Below are positions 16,957 through 26,297 of a stretch of DNA of 64,000 nucleotides, piece by piece. Both the position numbers and the translations under genes were made by a program. The notes under the pieces are model-generated. The model had not been told where the DNA came from, did no database searches, and was given only the letters and a program-made list of their open reading frames with translations. The DNA comes from Streptomyces rhizosphaerihabitans (GTDB taxonomy: Bacteria > Actinomycetota > Actinomycetes > Streptomycetales > Streptomycetaceae), in contig NZ_JAODTZ010000004.1 in the NCBI RefSeq assembly GCF_025399795.1, forward strand, positions 1 to 64,000, written 5' to 3'. Position 1 is the stretch's first letter, and each line of letters begins with the position of its first letter.

Positions 16957-18168
16957 ATGAGTGAAGTGGTCTGCGACCAGCGCGAGGTGAAGCGCGCCCG
17001 GTACGCCGTGGCGGCCGTCTTCGCCGTGCACGGAGCCGTCACCGGATCCTTCGCGACCCGTGTGCCGTGGATCCAGGACCATGCGTCGGTCAGCGCGGGG
17101 CAGCTCGGTTTCGCCCTCGCCTTCACCGCCCTCGGCGCGTCCTGCTCGATGCCGCTGGCCGGCCGGATCACCCACCACTTCGGCAGCCGTACGGCGCTGC
17201 GCGGGCTCATGACGCTGTGGACGCTGGCACTGGTCCTCCCGTCCCTCGCGCCGAACCTGCTCACCCTGTGCCTCGCGATGTTCGTCTACGGCGCCACGGC
17301 GGGGATGGCGGATGTCGCCATGAACGCGCTGGGTGTCGAGGTCGAGAACCGGCTCGACAAGTCGATCATGTCCGGGCTGCACGGGATGTGGAGCGCCGGC
17401 GCACTGATCGGCGCGGCGGCCGGCACCCTCGCCGCCCAACTGGGCGCGGACGCGCGCCTGCACCACGCTCTGGCCGCGGCGGCCCTCACCCTCGTCGGAC
17501 TGGTCGCCTGTCGCTGGGTGCTCGATCTGCGGCCCACCGAGGACGAGGAGCCGCCGCCGCGCTTCGCGCTGCCTCCCCGGTCGGCGCTGCTCATCGGCAC
17601 GATCGGCTTCTGCGCGGTGTTCGCGGAGGGCGCGAGCCTGGACTGGTCGGCGGTCTACCTGCGCGACCAGCTGGACACCTCGGCCGGTCTCGCCGCGGCC
17701 TCGACCACCGGCTTCATGCTGACCATGGCGGTGGCCCGACTGGTCGGCGACTCGGTGGTGAACCGGTTCGGCGCCGTGCGCACCGTGCGGGCGGGCGGTG
17801 TGCTGGCCGTGCTCGGCGGACTGCTGATCGTCGTCGCGGAGCATCCGGCCGTGGCGATGGGCGGCTTCGCGCTGCTCGGCCTCGGCATCGCGGTCGTCGT
17901 CCCGCTCTGCTTCGCGGCGGCCGGACGCAGCGGCCCGAACCCCAGTCAGGCCATCGCGGGCGTCGCGACCATCACGTACACCTCGGGGCTGATCGCGCCG
18001 AGCCTGATCGGGTCGGTGGCACAGGCGACGAGCCTGATGGTGTCGTTCGGACTGGTCACGGTCCTGGCGTTCGGGCTCACCGTGCTCGCGGGCGTGCTGC
18101 GCGCCGGGGACCGCGACCGTCCGAGGATCAGTCCCCCGAGCGCAGCAGTTCCCGACCCACGGCCCTGA
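16957..18168 (+). CDS. MFS transporter
   Basis: A 403-residue major facilitator protein has about twelve helices. The loop 2-3 region has GRITHHFGSRTALRG in the place of the MFS signature, and the middle loop is short and acidic (about residue 195-205). Related proteins are annotated as sugar or drug transporters. The ATG follows a G-rich site (GGGGAGGGGTCGGAGC). The palindrome in the promoter and the divergent ROK gene suggest control by a carbohydrate. The 3' end overlaps the convergent thioesterase gene by 41 bases. Confidence 0.85.
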   Translation: MSEVVCDQREVKRARYAVAAVFAVHGAVTGSFATRVPWIQDHASVSAGQLGFALAFTALGASCSMPLAGRITHHFGSRTALRGLMTLWTLALVLPSLAPNLLTLCLAMFVYGATAGMADVAMNALGVEVENRLDKSIMSGLHGMWSAGALIGAAAGTLAAQLGADARLHHALAAAALTLVGLVACRWVLDLRPTEDEEPPPRFALPPRSALLIGTIGFCAVFAEGASLDWSAVYLRDQLDTSAGLAAASTTGFMLTMAVARLVGDSVVNRFGAVRTVRAGGVLAVLGGLLIVVAEHPAVAMGGFALLGLGIAVVVPLCFAAAGRSGPNPSQAIAGVATITYTSGLIAPSLIGSVAQATSLMVSFGLVTVLAFGLTVLAGVLRAGDRDRPRISPPSAAVPDPRP

Positions 18169-18586
18169 ACCGCTCGCTCCACGGCGTCGGGCGCAGGGTC
18201 CCGGCGTCGAGCCGGACGAGCACCCGGGTTCCGTGCGCGTAGGTGACCGCGCCGTCGAGGGAGCAGAAGCGGAAGCCGTACGTCAGCCCGGTGTTCCCGA
18301 GCCGTTCCAGCCAGAGGTGGACGGCGTACGCGCCGGGACGGCTGACCGGGGCCTCGTAGGTGATCCGCAGTTCCTTGACGGCGTTGCACGAGTCGCCCGC
18401 CGCCTCCCAGTCGCCCTCGAACCCGAAGCCGCGCTCGTTCCACAGAGCGGTCCAGGCCCGCTCGACCATGACGGGGTAGCGGGCGTTGTGCAGCAGTCCG
18501 AGCGCGTCGAGGTCGTCGAAGTGGACGGTGACGGGCAGGAGCCGTCCGTACGGGATGGCGGGGGCGACGGGGGCTTCGGCGGTCAC
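18128..18586 (-). CDS. Acyl-CoA thioesterase, 4HBT hot-dog fold
   Basis: This 152-residue protein belongs to the 4-hydroxybenzoyl-CoA thioesterase group. The diagnostic segment HFDDLDALGLLHNARYPVMVERA is near residues 22-44, with the catalytic Asp and the N..Y..E pattern of this family. It should hydrolyse acyl-CoA thioesters; chain length and pathway are unknown. GTG 18586, preceded by CAGGAG, is chosen because the conserved fold begins just after it. Its 3' end overlaps the MFS gene. Confidence 0.85.
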   Translation of the reverse strand: MTAEAPVAPAIPYGRLLPVTVHFDDLDALGLLHNARYPVMVERAWTALWNERGFGFEGDWEAAGDSCNAVKELRITYEAPVSRPGAYAVHLWLERLGNTGLTYGFRFCSLDGAVTYAHGTRVLVRLDAGTLRPTPWSERFRAVGRELLRSGD

Positions 18587-18686
18587 GGGCGGGACTCCTG
18601 GGACGTACGGCGTACGGATGGGGCAGGCATGGCTGAAACGCCACCCCCATCCTAAGCAAACGCTCAGGAGTCCTCTCCCGCCGGGA

Positions 18687-20027
18687 TCACCCCGTGATCG
18701 AGTCCAGTTGCTCGGCGGCCGGCCGCAGCTCCCACAGATCGCCGCCGGGCGGTGCTTCGAGCTTCGGCAGGGCGGATCGCGCGGCCCGGTCCCCTGCATC
18801 GGCGGCCGCGTGCACCACGTCGCTCGCCGCGAAGCGGTAGAACTCCAGCTCGGGACGGTCCCACGGCTCGGCGCCGGTCGCCGCGGGCAGCAGGTAGTCG
18901 ACGGCCTTGAACAGGCTCTGACCGTCCGGCCCTTGATACTTCCAGAGGTCCACGCCGACATGCCGGCCGATGGCCGCGAGCCGGGTGTACGCGACCAGGT
19001 CGAAGGTCGAGTAGTGCCAGCTGCGGGTGCGGGCCAGCTCCTGGGGCTGGCTCCCGTCGGCGGCGATCTGCGGGTCGATGCGCAGGGCGCGCGCGGCGAG
19101 CACGGTCCGCCGGGCGAGGGCCCGGTCGCCGGTCGCGTACGCGAGGGCGGCGAGCTGCATGTCGTAGAACGTGCCGTGGTTGTTCCGGGCGGCGCCCTCC
19201 TCCTTGCCGAAGGCGCTGTCCGTCAGCCAGTCCCGGAAGCCGGTGTTCCAGTCGAGCATGGCGGCCCGGTCCTGCCGGGACCAGCCGGGGGCGCCGGTGT
19301 CCAGGACGGCGATCGCGTCGAGGACGCTGGTGTAGGACTGCGAGAAGTCGATGACACCGATGGCCCGGCCGTCGTACTTGCAGGGGATGAACTGGCCGTG
19401 GTCGAGGTTCGGGTTCATCCGCGTCGCCGGGTCGAGGAACCAGGTGCGCAGGACCTGGGAGGCCTTCTCCGCGTACTGCTTCCTGCCGGTGTAGTACCAG
19501 GCGAGCGCGAGGTCGTACGTCGAGTCGAAGACCTTCTCGACGTCCTGGCGGTCGGTGCCGGTGTCCACCTCGGGGTTGCGCTGTCCGTCGCGCTGGACGT
19601 ACGGGCAGCCCCAGGGGTTGTCGGCCGTGGCGGGCTGCGAGGGCCACCAGTACGGGGCTTGGCTGAGGTAGTCGTGGACATCGCCGCCGGGGGCCGGTTT
19701 CGGCTTGTCGACGACCGTCCAGGGGCCCTGGTCCAGCCAGTTGTCGGCGCGGGCCGTCAACGCCCGCAGCGAGTGGGCGAGTCGGCGGTCGCCGTGGTCC
19801 AGGCGGAGGCGGGTCCGCCGGAGCCGGCCGCCGTCGAGGACCGCGGTCCTCGGGATTCCGGGCGCGGTGCGAGCGGACGCCGGGAGGAAGTCCACGGACG
19901 CGGTACGAGCGGATGCCGGGGCGGCGGCCACGGATGCCGTACCGGCGGACGCCGAGGGGACGACGACGGACGCGAGGGCGACGGCGGCCGCGGCGACCAC
20001 CACGCCCAGTCTGGATCGTGCACTCAC
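18687..20027 (-). CDS. Secreted alginate-lyase-domain protein
   Basis: A 446-residue exported protein has a cleavable signal peptide (SRLGVVVAAAAVALASVVVPSASA). A low-complexity Ala/Ser/Arg/Thr segment follows (about 28-60; ASARTA occurs repeatedly) and then an alpha/alpha-toroid alginate lyase domain (about 85-400). The pattern YWWPSQ near residue 125 and NNHGTFYDMQ near 285 fit the catalytic Asn-His region of this fold. It probably degrades a uronate-containing or related polysaccharide; the true substrate may not be alginate. The GTG start has GGAGTG five bases upstream. It is divergent from an NCS2 permease. Confidence 0.85.
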   Translation of the reverse strand: MSARSRLGVVVAAAAVALASVVVPSASAGTASVAAAPASARTASVDFLPASARTAPGIPRTAVLDGGRLRRTRLRLDHGDRRLAHSLRALTARADNWLDQGPWTVVDKPKPAPGGDVHDYLSQAPYWWPSQPATADNPWGCPYVQRDGQRNPEVDTGTDRQDVEKVFDSTYDLALAWYYTGRKQYAEKASQVLRTWFLDPATRMNPNLDHGQFIPCKYDGRAIGVIDFSQSYTSVLDAIAVLDTGAPGWSRQDRAAMLDWNTGFRDWLTDSAFGKEEGAARNNHGTFYDMQLAALAYATGDRALARRTVLAARALRIDPQIAADGSQPQELARTRSWHYSTFDLVAYTRLAAIGRHVGVDLWKYQGPDGQSLFKAVDYLLPAATGAEPWDRPELEFYRFAASDVVHAAADAGDRAARSALPKLEAPPGGDLWELRPAAEQLDSITG

Positions 20028-20149
20028 GGAACACTCCGATCAGGCATATGAACGATGTTCACGAGTGGGGCCGTGCGAGCGTAGAGGCCGCTGATCGACC
20101 CTGACAATGGTCCGGACAGATTCACGTACAGAGAAAGCGAATCCTCACC

Positions 20150-21541
20150 ATGGACCTCGGCGTGCGCTGGAAACTGCACGGCGACGGGCGGACACCCGCC
20201 CCGGGAGCGGTCGTCCGCCCCGATGAACGCCTCACCTGGCCCCGGACCCTCGGGCTCGGCGCCCAGCACGTGGTGGCCATGTTCGGGGCGTCCTTCGTGG
20301 CACCCGTCCTGATGGGACTCGACCCCAACCTCGCGATCATGATGTCCGGTGTCGCGACCGTCATCTTCCTGCTCGCCACCCGCGGCCGCGTGCCCAGCTA
20401 CCTGGGCTGTTCGCTCTCCTTCGTGGGCGTCGCCGCCGTGATCCGCGCGCAGGGCGGCACCAGCGCGACGGTGACCGGCGCGTGCTTCGTGGTCGGCGTC
20501 GTGCTGTTCCTGGCGGGTCTGGCCGTCCAGCGGTTCGGGGCCCGGATCATCCATGCCGCGATGCCGCCGATCGTGACCGGCGCGGTCGTCATGCTGATCG
20601 GCTTCAACCTGGCGCCGGTGACCGCGTCCGCCTACTGGCCGCAGGACCAGTGGACGGCCCTGCTCACCATGCTGGCCACCGGCGCGGCCGTGGTGTGCCT
20701 GCGCGGCTTCTGGTCACGCATCGCGATCTTCCTCGGGCTGGTCTTCGGCTACGTCATCTCCTGGGCCTTCGACCGGATCTTCGGCCGGATCCACTCGGTC
20801 GACGCGAGCGGCAAGGTCACCGACCACTGGCGTCTGGACCTCTCCGGGGTCGAGAAGGCCGACTGGATCGGACTGCCGTCCTTCCACGGACCCTCGTTCC
20901 AGTGGTCGGCGGTCCTCGTCGCGCTGCCGGTGGTGATCGCGCTGGTCGCCGAGAACGCCGGGCACGTCAAGGCCGTCGGCGAGATGACCGGCGACCCGCT
21001 GGACGACAAGCTGGGCACCGCGATCTCCGCGGACGGCGCCGCCTCCATGCTCTCCACCGCGGTCGGCGGCCCGCCCAACACCACGTACTCCGAGAACATC
21101 GGCGTGATGGCCGCGACCCGGGTCTACTCCACGGCCGCCTACTGGGCCGCCGCCGGCTTCGCCCTGCTCTTCGGCGTGTGCCCCAAGTTCGGCGCGGTGG
21201 TGGCGGCCGTCCCGGGCGGCGTCCTCGGCGGCATCACCGTCATCCTGTACGGGATGATCGGGCTGCTCGGCGCCCAGATCTGGCTCAACGCCCGGGTGGA
21301 CCTGCGCAATCCGCTGAACCTGGTGCCGGCCGCCGCGGGCATCATCATCGGCATCGGCGGTGTCACCCTGAAGTTCACCGACAACTTCTCGCTGAACGGC
21401 ATCGCGCTCGGCACCATCGTCGTGATCACCGGCTACCACGCGCTGCGGGCGATGGCCCCGCCCCACCTCAAGCAGGAGCCGCTGCTCGACTCCGGGACGT
21501 CCGCGTACGACGATCCCGGGGATCAGCCCGCCAGCTCATAG
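20150..21541 (+). CDS. NCS2-family nucleobase (uracil/xanthine) permease
   Basis: This 463-residue membrane protein belongs to the nucleobase:cation symporter-2 family. About fourteen helices are expected. The conserved substrate-site motifs are visible: ALVAENAGHVKAVG (helix 8) and GGPPNTTYSENIGVMAATRV (helix 10). The latter resembles UraA more than the xanthine/urate subgroup, so uracil is the likelier substrate. Its 3' end overlaps the convergent GH6 gene by 19 bases. Confidence 0.88.
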   Translation: MDLGVRWKLHGDGRTPAPGAVVRPDERLTWPRTLGLGAQHVVAMFGASFVAPVLMGLDPNLAIMMSGVATVIFLLATRGRVPSYLGCSLSFVGVAAVIRAQGGTSATVTGACFVVGVVLFLAGLAVQRFGARIIHAAMPPIVTGAVVMLIGFNLAPVTASAYWPQDQWTALLTMLATGAAVVCLRGFWSRIAIFLGLVFGYVISWAFDRIFGRIHSVDASGKVTDHWRLDLSGVEKADWIGLPSFHGPSFQWSAVLVALPVVIALVAENAGHVKAVGEMTGDPLDDKLGTAISADGAASMLSTAVGGPPNTTYSENIGVMAATRVYSTAAYWAAAGFALLFGVCPKFGAVVAAVPGGVLGGITVILYGMIGLLGAQIWLNARVDLRNPLNLVPAAAGIIIGIGGVTLKFTDNFSLNGIALGTIVVITGYHALRAMAPPHLKQEPLLDSGTSAYDDPGDQPASS

Positions 21542-22704
21542 GCGTAATCCGCCGAGAAGGTCCCGGGTGTGCCCCGGCAGCCGTCCGACTCACCCGGCGG
21601 CTTCACCCACAGATAGGCGTCGATCCCCTCCTCCCCCGTGTTCAGGGTCGGCGCCGGTCCGATCCTGCGGCCCGGCGGATCGCACCACGCGCCGCCGGGG
21701 GCGGCGCCGTTGCCGTTGCGGCTGGTGTCGATGACGGCGCCCAGGCCCGCGGGTCCGCCGAGCGCGGACAGCACGCGCCGGGCATAGGCGATCTCGTCAC
21801 TCGTCCGGTTGAAGTTGGAGACATTGGTGAAGACGCCGTCGGAGGAGGCGGGTGAGGCCGCGCCCGCCCGGCGGAGCAGCGCGGCCTGTGCGGCCGCCGG
21901 GTTCCAGTCGGAGTTGCCCGCGTCGTAGTAGACCCGGGCCCTGGGGTTCGCCGCCTTCAGGACGCGGCCGGCGCGGGCCAGGGAGGCGAAGCGGTCGGCC
22001 CGCCCGCCCTCGGTGAGGCAGTCGGACTGGGCGACCGAGTCGGGCTCCAGGACGACGACGACCTCGCCGGAGCCGAGCCCCGCCGCGAAGCCGTCGATCC
22101 AGCCGTCGTAGGCGGCGAGGTCGGGCGCCCCGCCCTCCGAGGCGCCGTCGCAGTCGCGTTGCGGGATCGTGTAGGGCACGAGGACGGGCACCCGGCCCCG
22201 CGCGGCGGCCGCCGACGTCACGGCCCTGACCCGCGCGGTGACGGTGGCCGGTGTGAAGTCCGCGAACCACACGGCGGCCGGGCGGTCGGCGATCCGGGAC
22301 TCGATGACCGCGCGCCGGGCGTCACCGGGATGGGCGTCGAGCCAGTCGCGTACCTGGGAGTCGAAGTGGCGGTAGAGGAGCGCGGGGGCTGCCGCGGTCC
22401 GTGACCTCCTCACCGTCGGCGAGGGGTCTGGAACCGGTTTTGGGGTGGCCCGCCCCGACGGGGACGGCGCGGCCGAGCCGTGCGACGGCGTCGGCACATC
22501 CGACGGCGGCCCCAGGGCTGACGCGTGGGTGACCAGCGGTTGCGCGCCCTTCGCGGGGTGCCCGTCGTCGAGCGCGGACACCGTCCCCGTCACGGTGCCG
22601 ACCGCCACCACGACCGAGGCCACGGCGACCATGACACCGCGTGCGGCGGACCGGCCGTGTTCGGTCCCGCTCTGGACCGGCCGCTGCGCACGTAAGCCTG
22701 ACAC
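21523..22704 (-). CDS. Exported GH6-family glycosidase (endoglucanase-like), TTA at codon 4
   Basis: This 393-residue protein has a hydrophobic membrane anchor or signal segment at about 24-44. A Pro/Ser/Thr-rich linker runs to about 105 and a GH6 cellulase domain follows. The two catalytic aspartates of the family fit D184 (IPQRDCDG) and D222 (VLEPDSVA). YYDAGNSDWNP, FTNVSNF and DAYLWVKPPGESDG are further GH6 landmarks. It should cleave beta-1,4-glucans outside the cell. GTG 22704 follows GGGGGGAA. Codon 4 is TTA (22693-22695), so translation should need bldA tRNA; a rare codon so early is a strong block. Confidence 0.9.
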   Translation of the reverse strand: MSGLRAQRPVQSGTEHGRSAARGVMVAVASVVVAVGTVTGTVSALDDGHPAKGAQPLVTHASALGPPSDVPTPSHGSAAPSPSGRATPKPVPDPSPTVRRSRTAAAPALLYRHFDSQVRDWLDAHPGDARRAVIESRIADRPAAVWFADFTPATVTARVRAVTSAAAARGRVPVLVPYTIPQRDCDGASEGGAPDLAAYDGWIDGFAAGLGSGEVVVVLEPDSVAQSDCLTEGGRADRFASLARAGRVLKAANPRARVYYDAGNSDWNPAAAQAALLRRAGAASPASSDGVFTNVSNFNRTSDEIAYARRVLSALGGPAGLGAVIDTSRNGNGAAPGGAWCDPPGRRIGPAPTLNTGEEGIDAYLWVKPPGESDGCRGTPGTFSADYAYELAG

Positions 22705-22805
22705 GTACTGTTCCCCCCACTCCCGCCACGGCCGCGTTCCCCCGTTCTGGGGAAGCCTTCGGCCCGGCGGCACGTCGGCCACCCTAGGACTGGGACGCTG
22801 CCCTC

Positions 22806-23480
22806 ATGGCGCAGTCGGCACAGTTCACCACTCCCGTTGACACGGTCGTCTCCCGTATGCGCGCCCTGGACGCGAGGCTCCCCGAGCGCGACGGTCTCGC
22901 CGTCTTCAACCGCGTCTACCTCACCGTCACCGAGGAGTTCGACCGGCATCTGGACGCCGGGGCCTTCCCGGACCGCTTGGCCGCGATGACGCTGGACGTG
23001 CGGTTCGCGCACCGCTATCTGGCGGTGGCCGAGGAGGGCCGGGCGCCCGCCTGCTGGCGGCCGCTGCTGCGCTTCCGCCGCCATCCGGGGGTACGTCCGC
23101 TGCAGTTCGCGCTCGCGGGCATCAACGCGCACATCGGGCACGATCTGGCGCTCGCCGTGGTGGACACCTGTCGTACGCTCGCGTGCGAACCGGCCGACCT
23201 GGAGGACGAGTTCGACCGTGTGGGCGATCTCCTCGTCTCGCTGGAGGAGCACATCCGCGAAGAACTGATGCCGGGCCCCGACCTGCTCCAGATCGCCGAT
23301 CCGCTCACCCATCTGCTCGGCTCCTGGAGCCTGGAGCGGGCGCGCGAGGCCACCTGGGCGGCGGCGCGGACCCTGTGGGCGCTGCGCGGACTCCCCGACC
23401 TGGCCGAGGAGTTCGGCGAGCGCCTCGACGCGGCGGTGGGACTGGCCGGCCGGATGCTGCTCACGCCCCTGTCTGACTGA
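22806..23480 (+). CDS. DUF5995-family protein
   Basis: A 224-residue, all-helical cytosolic protein of unknown function. The segment FALAGINAHIGHDLALAVVDT near residue 100 is the conserved core, with His residues that could bind a metal. No signal peptide or membrane segment is seen. It is divergent from the GH6 gene and 92 bases before the LLM oxidoreductase, with which it may be cotranscribed. Confidence 0.7.
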   Translation: MAQSAQFTTPVDTVVSRMRALDARLPERDGLAVFNRVYLTVTEEFDRHLDAGAFPDRLAAMTLDVRFAHRYLAVAEEGRAPACWRPLLRFRRHPGVRPLQFALAGINAHIGHDLALAVVDTCRTLACEPADLEDEFDRVGDLLVSLEEHIREELMPGPDLLQIADPLTHLLGSWSLERAREATWAAARTLWALRGLPDLAEEFGERLDAAVGLAGRMLLTPLSD

Positions 23481-23572
23481 TCCGGCCACGCGGTGCGGTC
23501 CTCACCGGAACCCCGGGCGGATCACTGTACGTTGAACGGTCGGCACACCCTGATGCGAAGGAGTACACAGGT

Positions 23573-24502
23573 ATGACGACGCGACTCGGCCTCACCCTCC
23601 CGCAGATGAAGCAGTACGACCTCGGACGGGACGTGCCCGACGTGGCACGCGCCGCCGAGGCGATCGGGTACGACAGCCTGTGGGTCTTCGAGCGGGCCCT
23701 GTTCCCGGATCCCCCGACGCAGGGGCTGTACGGCATCGAGGGACTGGCGTGGCCGGAGGGGTACCGCGGTGTCGCCGACCCCCTGGTGACCTTGACTCTC
23801 GCGGCCGCGGTCACCGGGCGCGCCGAGCTCGGAACCAGCGTCCTGGTGGCCCCGCTGCACGTGCCTTTCCAGCTCGCCAAGGCCCTCGCCTCGCTCGACG
23901 CGGCGAGCGGCGGCCGGGTCGTCGCGGGCTTCGGCTCGGGCTGGTCGCTCGACGAGTACGCGGCGGCCTCCCCGCGGCCCTTCGAGGAGCGCGGCCAGTC
24001 CCTCGACGAGGTGATCGGGGTGTGCCGCGCGGTGTGGGGTCCCGACCCGGTGGTCTACGACGGCACGCTCACCAGGATCGCGTCGGCCGCTGTCGGCCCC
24101 AAGCCCGCCCGGCCGATCCCGATCCTGCTGGCCGCCAACACCGGAAAGGCACGGCGCCGGCTCGTCGACCACGCCGACGGGTGGATGCCGATCGGCATGG
24201 GCGTCGAGCAACTGACGGCGCAATGGACCCAGTTGCAGGACCTGGCCGCCGAGCGCGGCCGCACGGACCCGCTGCGGACCGTGCTGCGCACCAACCCGCG
24301 CTACACACCCAAGGCCTACGCGGGCGACGACCGTCAGCCCTTCCAGGGCGGCGTCGACCAGATCGTCGAGGACCTGGTCGCCCACGCCGAGGTCGGCCTC
24401 GACGAGATCTTCCTCGACCTGCAGAGCTCGGTGCGGGACGCCCAGGAGCTGAAGGACGTGGCCGCCGAGGTGTACGAGGCGGCGCGGGCGGCCGGGGTCT
24501 GA
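23573..24502 (+). CDS. LLM-class (F420-dependent-type) oxidoreductase
   Basis: This 309-residue luciferase-like TIM-barrel protein belongs to the F420-dependent family common in actinobacteria. The N-terminal TRLGLTLPQM and the GRVVAGFGSGWSLDEY segment at about 117-133 are typical. The reaction is probably hydride transfer from F420H2, or monooxygenation with FMNH2; the substrate is unknown. The start has GAAGGAG seven to eight bases upstream. It ends 30 bases from a convergent gene. Confidence 0.85.
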   Translation: MTTRLGLTLPQMKQYDLGRDVPDVARAAEAIGYDSLWVFERALFPDPPTQGLYGIEGLAWPEGYRGVADPLVTLTLAAAVTGRAELGTSVLVAPLHVPFQLAKALASLDAASGGRVVAGFGSGWSLDEYAAASPRPFEERGQSLDEVIGVCRAVWGPDPVVYDGTLTRIASAAVGPKPARPIPILLAANTGKARRRLVDHADGWMPIGMGVEQLTAQWTQLQDLAAERGRTDPLRTVLRTNPRYTPKAYAGDDRQPFQGGVDQIVEDLVAHAEVGLDEIFLDLQSSVRDAQELKDVAAEVYEAARAAGV

Positions 24503-24532
24503 CCCGCCCGCCGCGCGCCCCGCGAGGAAGGA

Positions 24533-26227
24533 TCAGTCCTCGGGCAGTTCCACCGGCGCGATCTCGTCGTAGACGTCGCCGGGCCCGGGGTTGGTCGGGT
24601 CGGTCGTCCCGCCGAGCTGGTGCATGACGCCCCAGACCGCGTTCAGCGCGGTCTGGACGGCACCCTCGGCCCAGCCGGCCGTCCAGGAGATGTCGTCACC
24701 AGCGAGGAAGATGCCCCGCTTGTCCTCGGGCAGCGACTCCTGCATGAAGTGCGTGAACAGGCGGCGCTGGTAGCGGTAGTGACCCGGCAGGTTGGCCTTG
24801 AACGCGCCCATGAAGTAGGGCTCGTTCTCCCAGGACACGGTCACCGGGTTGCCGATGATGTGCTTGCGGATGTCGACCTTCGGGTAGATCTCGCCGAGCG
24901 ACTTCAGCATGACCTCCATGCGCTCGCTCGCGGACAGCGGCAGCCACTTCAGGCTGTCGTCGCACCACGTGTACGAGAGGCAGATGACGGCGGGCTTGTC
25001 CGGGCCCTCGTCGAGGAGGTAGGTCCCGCGCGTCATCCGGTCGGTCAGCGTCATCGACATGACGTCACGGCCGGTCTCCTCGTCCTTGTCCAGCCAGAAC
25101 GGCCGGTCGACGGGCACGAAGAGCTTGGAGCTCTCCATGTAGTGGGTGCGCTCGATCGCCGTCCAGTGGTCGATCGGGAAGAGCGAGTCGTCGCAGGCGA
25201 CCTTGGAGAGCAGCATCCAGGACTGGGCGGTGAAGATCGCCGCCTTGAACGTACGGATGTCGCCGTTCGCGTCCGTCACCGTGATGCCGTTGCCCGCGGT
25301 GCGGTTCAGCCGGGTCACGGCCGGGCGCGGGGCGCCGTCGTGCAGTGTCGACAGCGAGGTGCCGTACGCCCAGTGGACGATCTTCTCCGGCTCGCGCTCC
25401 CACAGGCGCAGCGGAAGCTGCTGGGAGCCGCCGACGATGCCGCGGTGGTGGTCGTCGGCCTCGGTGTAGACGACGCGCAGGATCTCCAGGATGGAGTTCG
25501 GGAAGTCGGTGTCCCAGCCGCCGGTGCCGAAGCCGACCTGGCCGAAGATCTCGCGGTGCCGGAAGGACTTGAAGGACTCCGACTCGCAGAGGAAGCCGTA
25601 GAAGGTCTGGTTGTCGAGCTTCTCGACGAGCTTCGACCAGATCTCCCGGATGCGCGGAACGTCGCGCTCCCGCATCGCCTGGTTCATGTCGGAGAAGTCG
25701 GCGCCGTCCTCGAGACAGGCGTTCCAGGCGTTCATCACGTCGCGGTAGACCTGCGGCAGGTCGTCGACGGAGGTCGCGTAGTGCGACTCGCCCTTGAGGT
25801 CGACGACCGTGGAGGGCGTGGACTCGGCGAGGGGGTTGGGGAACGGCCGGGTCTCGAGGCCCACCAGGTCGATGTAGTGCTGGAGGGCGGTGGAGGACGG
25901 CGGGAAGCGCATCGCGCCCATCTCGGCGGTGAGCGAGGGGTCGCAGCCCTCGAATCCGACCGTGCGCAGCCGGCCGCCGATCTCGTCGGCCTCGTACACG
26001 ACGGGCTTGAGGCCCATCTTCATCAGCTCGTACGCGGCCACGATGCCGGACAGTCCGCCGCCGATGACCGCGACCTCGGTGCCGTGCTCGGTCGCGGGTA
26101 TCTGCCCGAGGCCCGCGGGGTGCGCGAGGAAGTCGTCGTAGGCGTAGGGGAAGTCCGGGCCGAACATGGTGATCGGCGGCTGCTGCACGTCGGCGTGCTG
26201 GACGGCGTTGGGCACGGTGGACGTCAT
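24533..26227 (-). CDS. davB: L-lysine 2-monooxygenase-like flavoprotein (DavB type)
   Basis: This 564-residue FAD amine oxidoreductase has the dinucleotide site VAVIGGGLSGIVAAYELMK near residue 50. From memory it resembles Pseudomonas lysine 2-monooxygenase DavB along its whole length. Shared blocks include FGPDFPYAYDD at the start, HREIFGQVGFGTGGWD, TLTDRMTRGTYL and PGHYRYQRR. DavB decarboxylates and oxidises lysine to 5-aminovaleramide. The gene upstream is a DavA-like amidase, which supports this pathway. Arginine 2-monooxygenase (giving 4-guanidinobutyramide, known from Streptomyces) is the main alternative. AAGGAG precedes the ATG. A 70-base gap separates it from davA. Confidence 0.82.
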   Translation of the reverse strand: MTSTVPNAVQHADVQQPPITMFGPDFPYAYDDFLAHPAGLGQIPATEHGTEVAVIGGGLSGIVAAYELMKMGLKPVVYEADEIGGRLRTVGFEGCDPSLTAEMGAMRFPPSSTALQHYIDLVGLETRPFPNPLAESTPSTVVDLKGESHYATSVDDLPQVYRDVMNAWNACLEDGADFSDMNQAMRERDVPRIREIWSKLVEKLDNQTFYGFLCESESFKSFRHREIFGQVGFGTGGWDTDFPNSILEILRVVYTEADDHHRGIVGGSQQLPLRLWEREPEKIVHWAYGTSLSTLHDGAPRPAVTRLNRTAGNGITVTDANGDIRTFKAAIFTAQSWMLLSKVACDDSLFPIDHWTAIERTHYMESSKLFVPVDRPFWLDKDEETGRDVMSMTLTDRMTRGTYLLDEGPDKPAVICLSYTWCDDSLKWLPLSASERMEVMLKSLGEIYPKVDIRKHIIGNPVTVSWENEPYFMGAFKANLPGHYRYQRRLFTHFMQESLPEDKRGIFLAGDDISWTAGWAEGAVQTALNAVWGVMHQLGGTTDPTNPGPGDVYDEIAPVELPED

Positions 26228-26297
26228 GGGGTACGGACTCCTTGCGCGAAAACTGGTGAGGGGAAGGCTTGTCGGACCGGGCGGAGGTCGGACGAGG

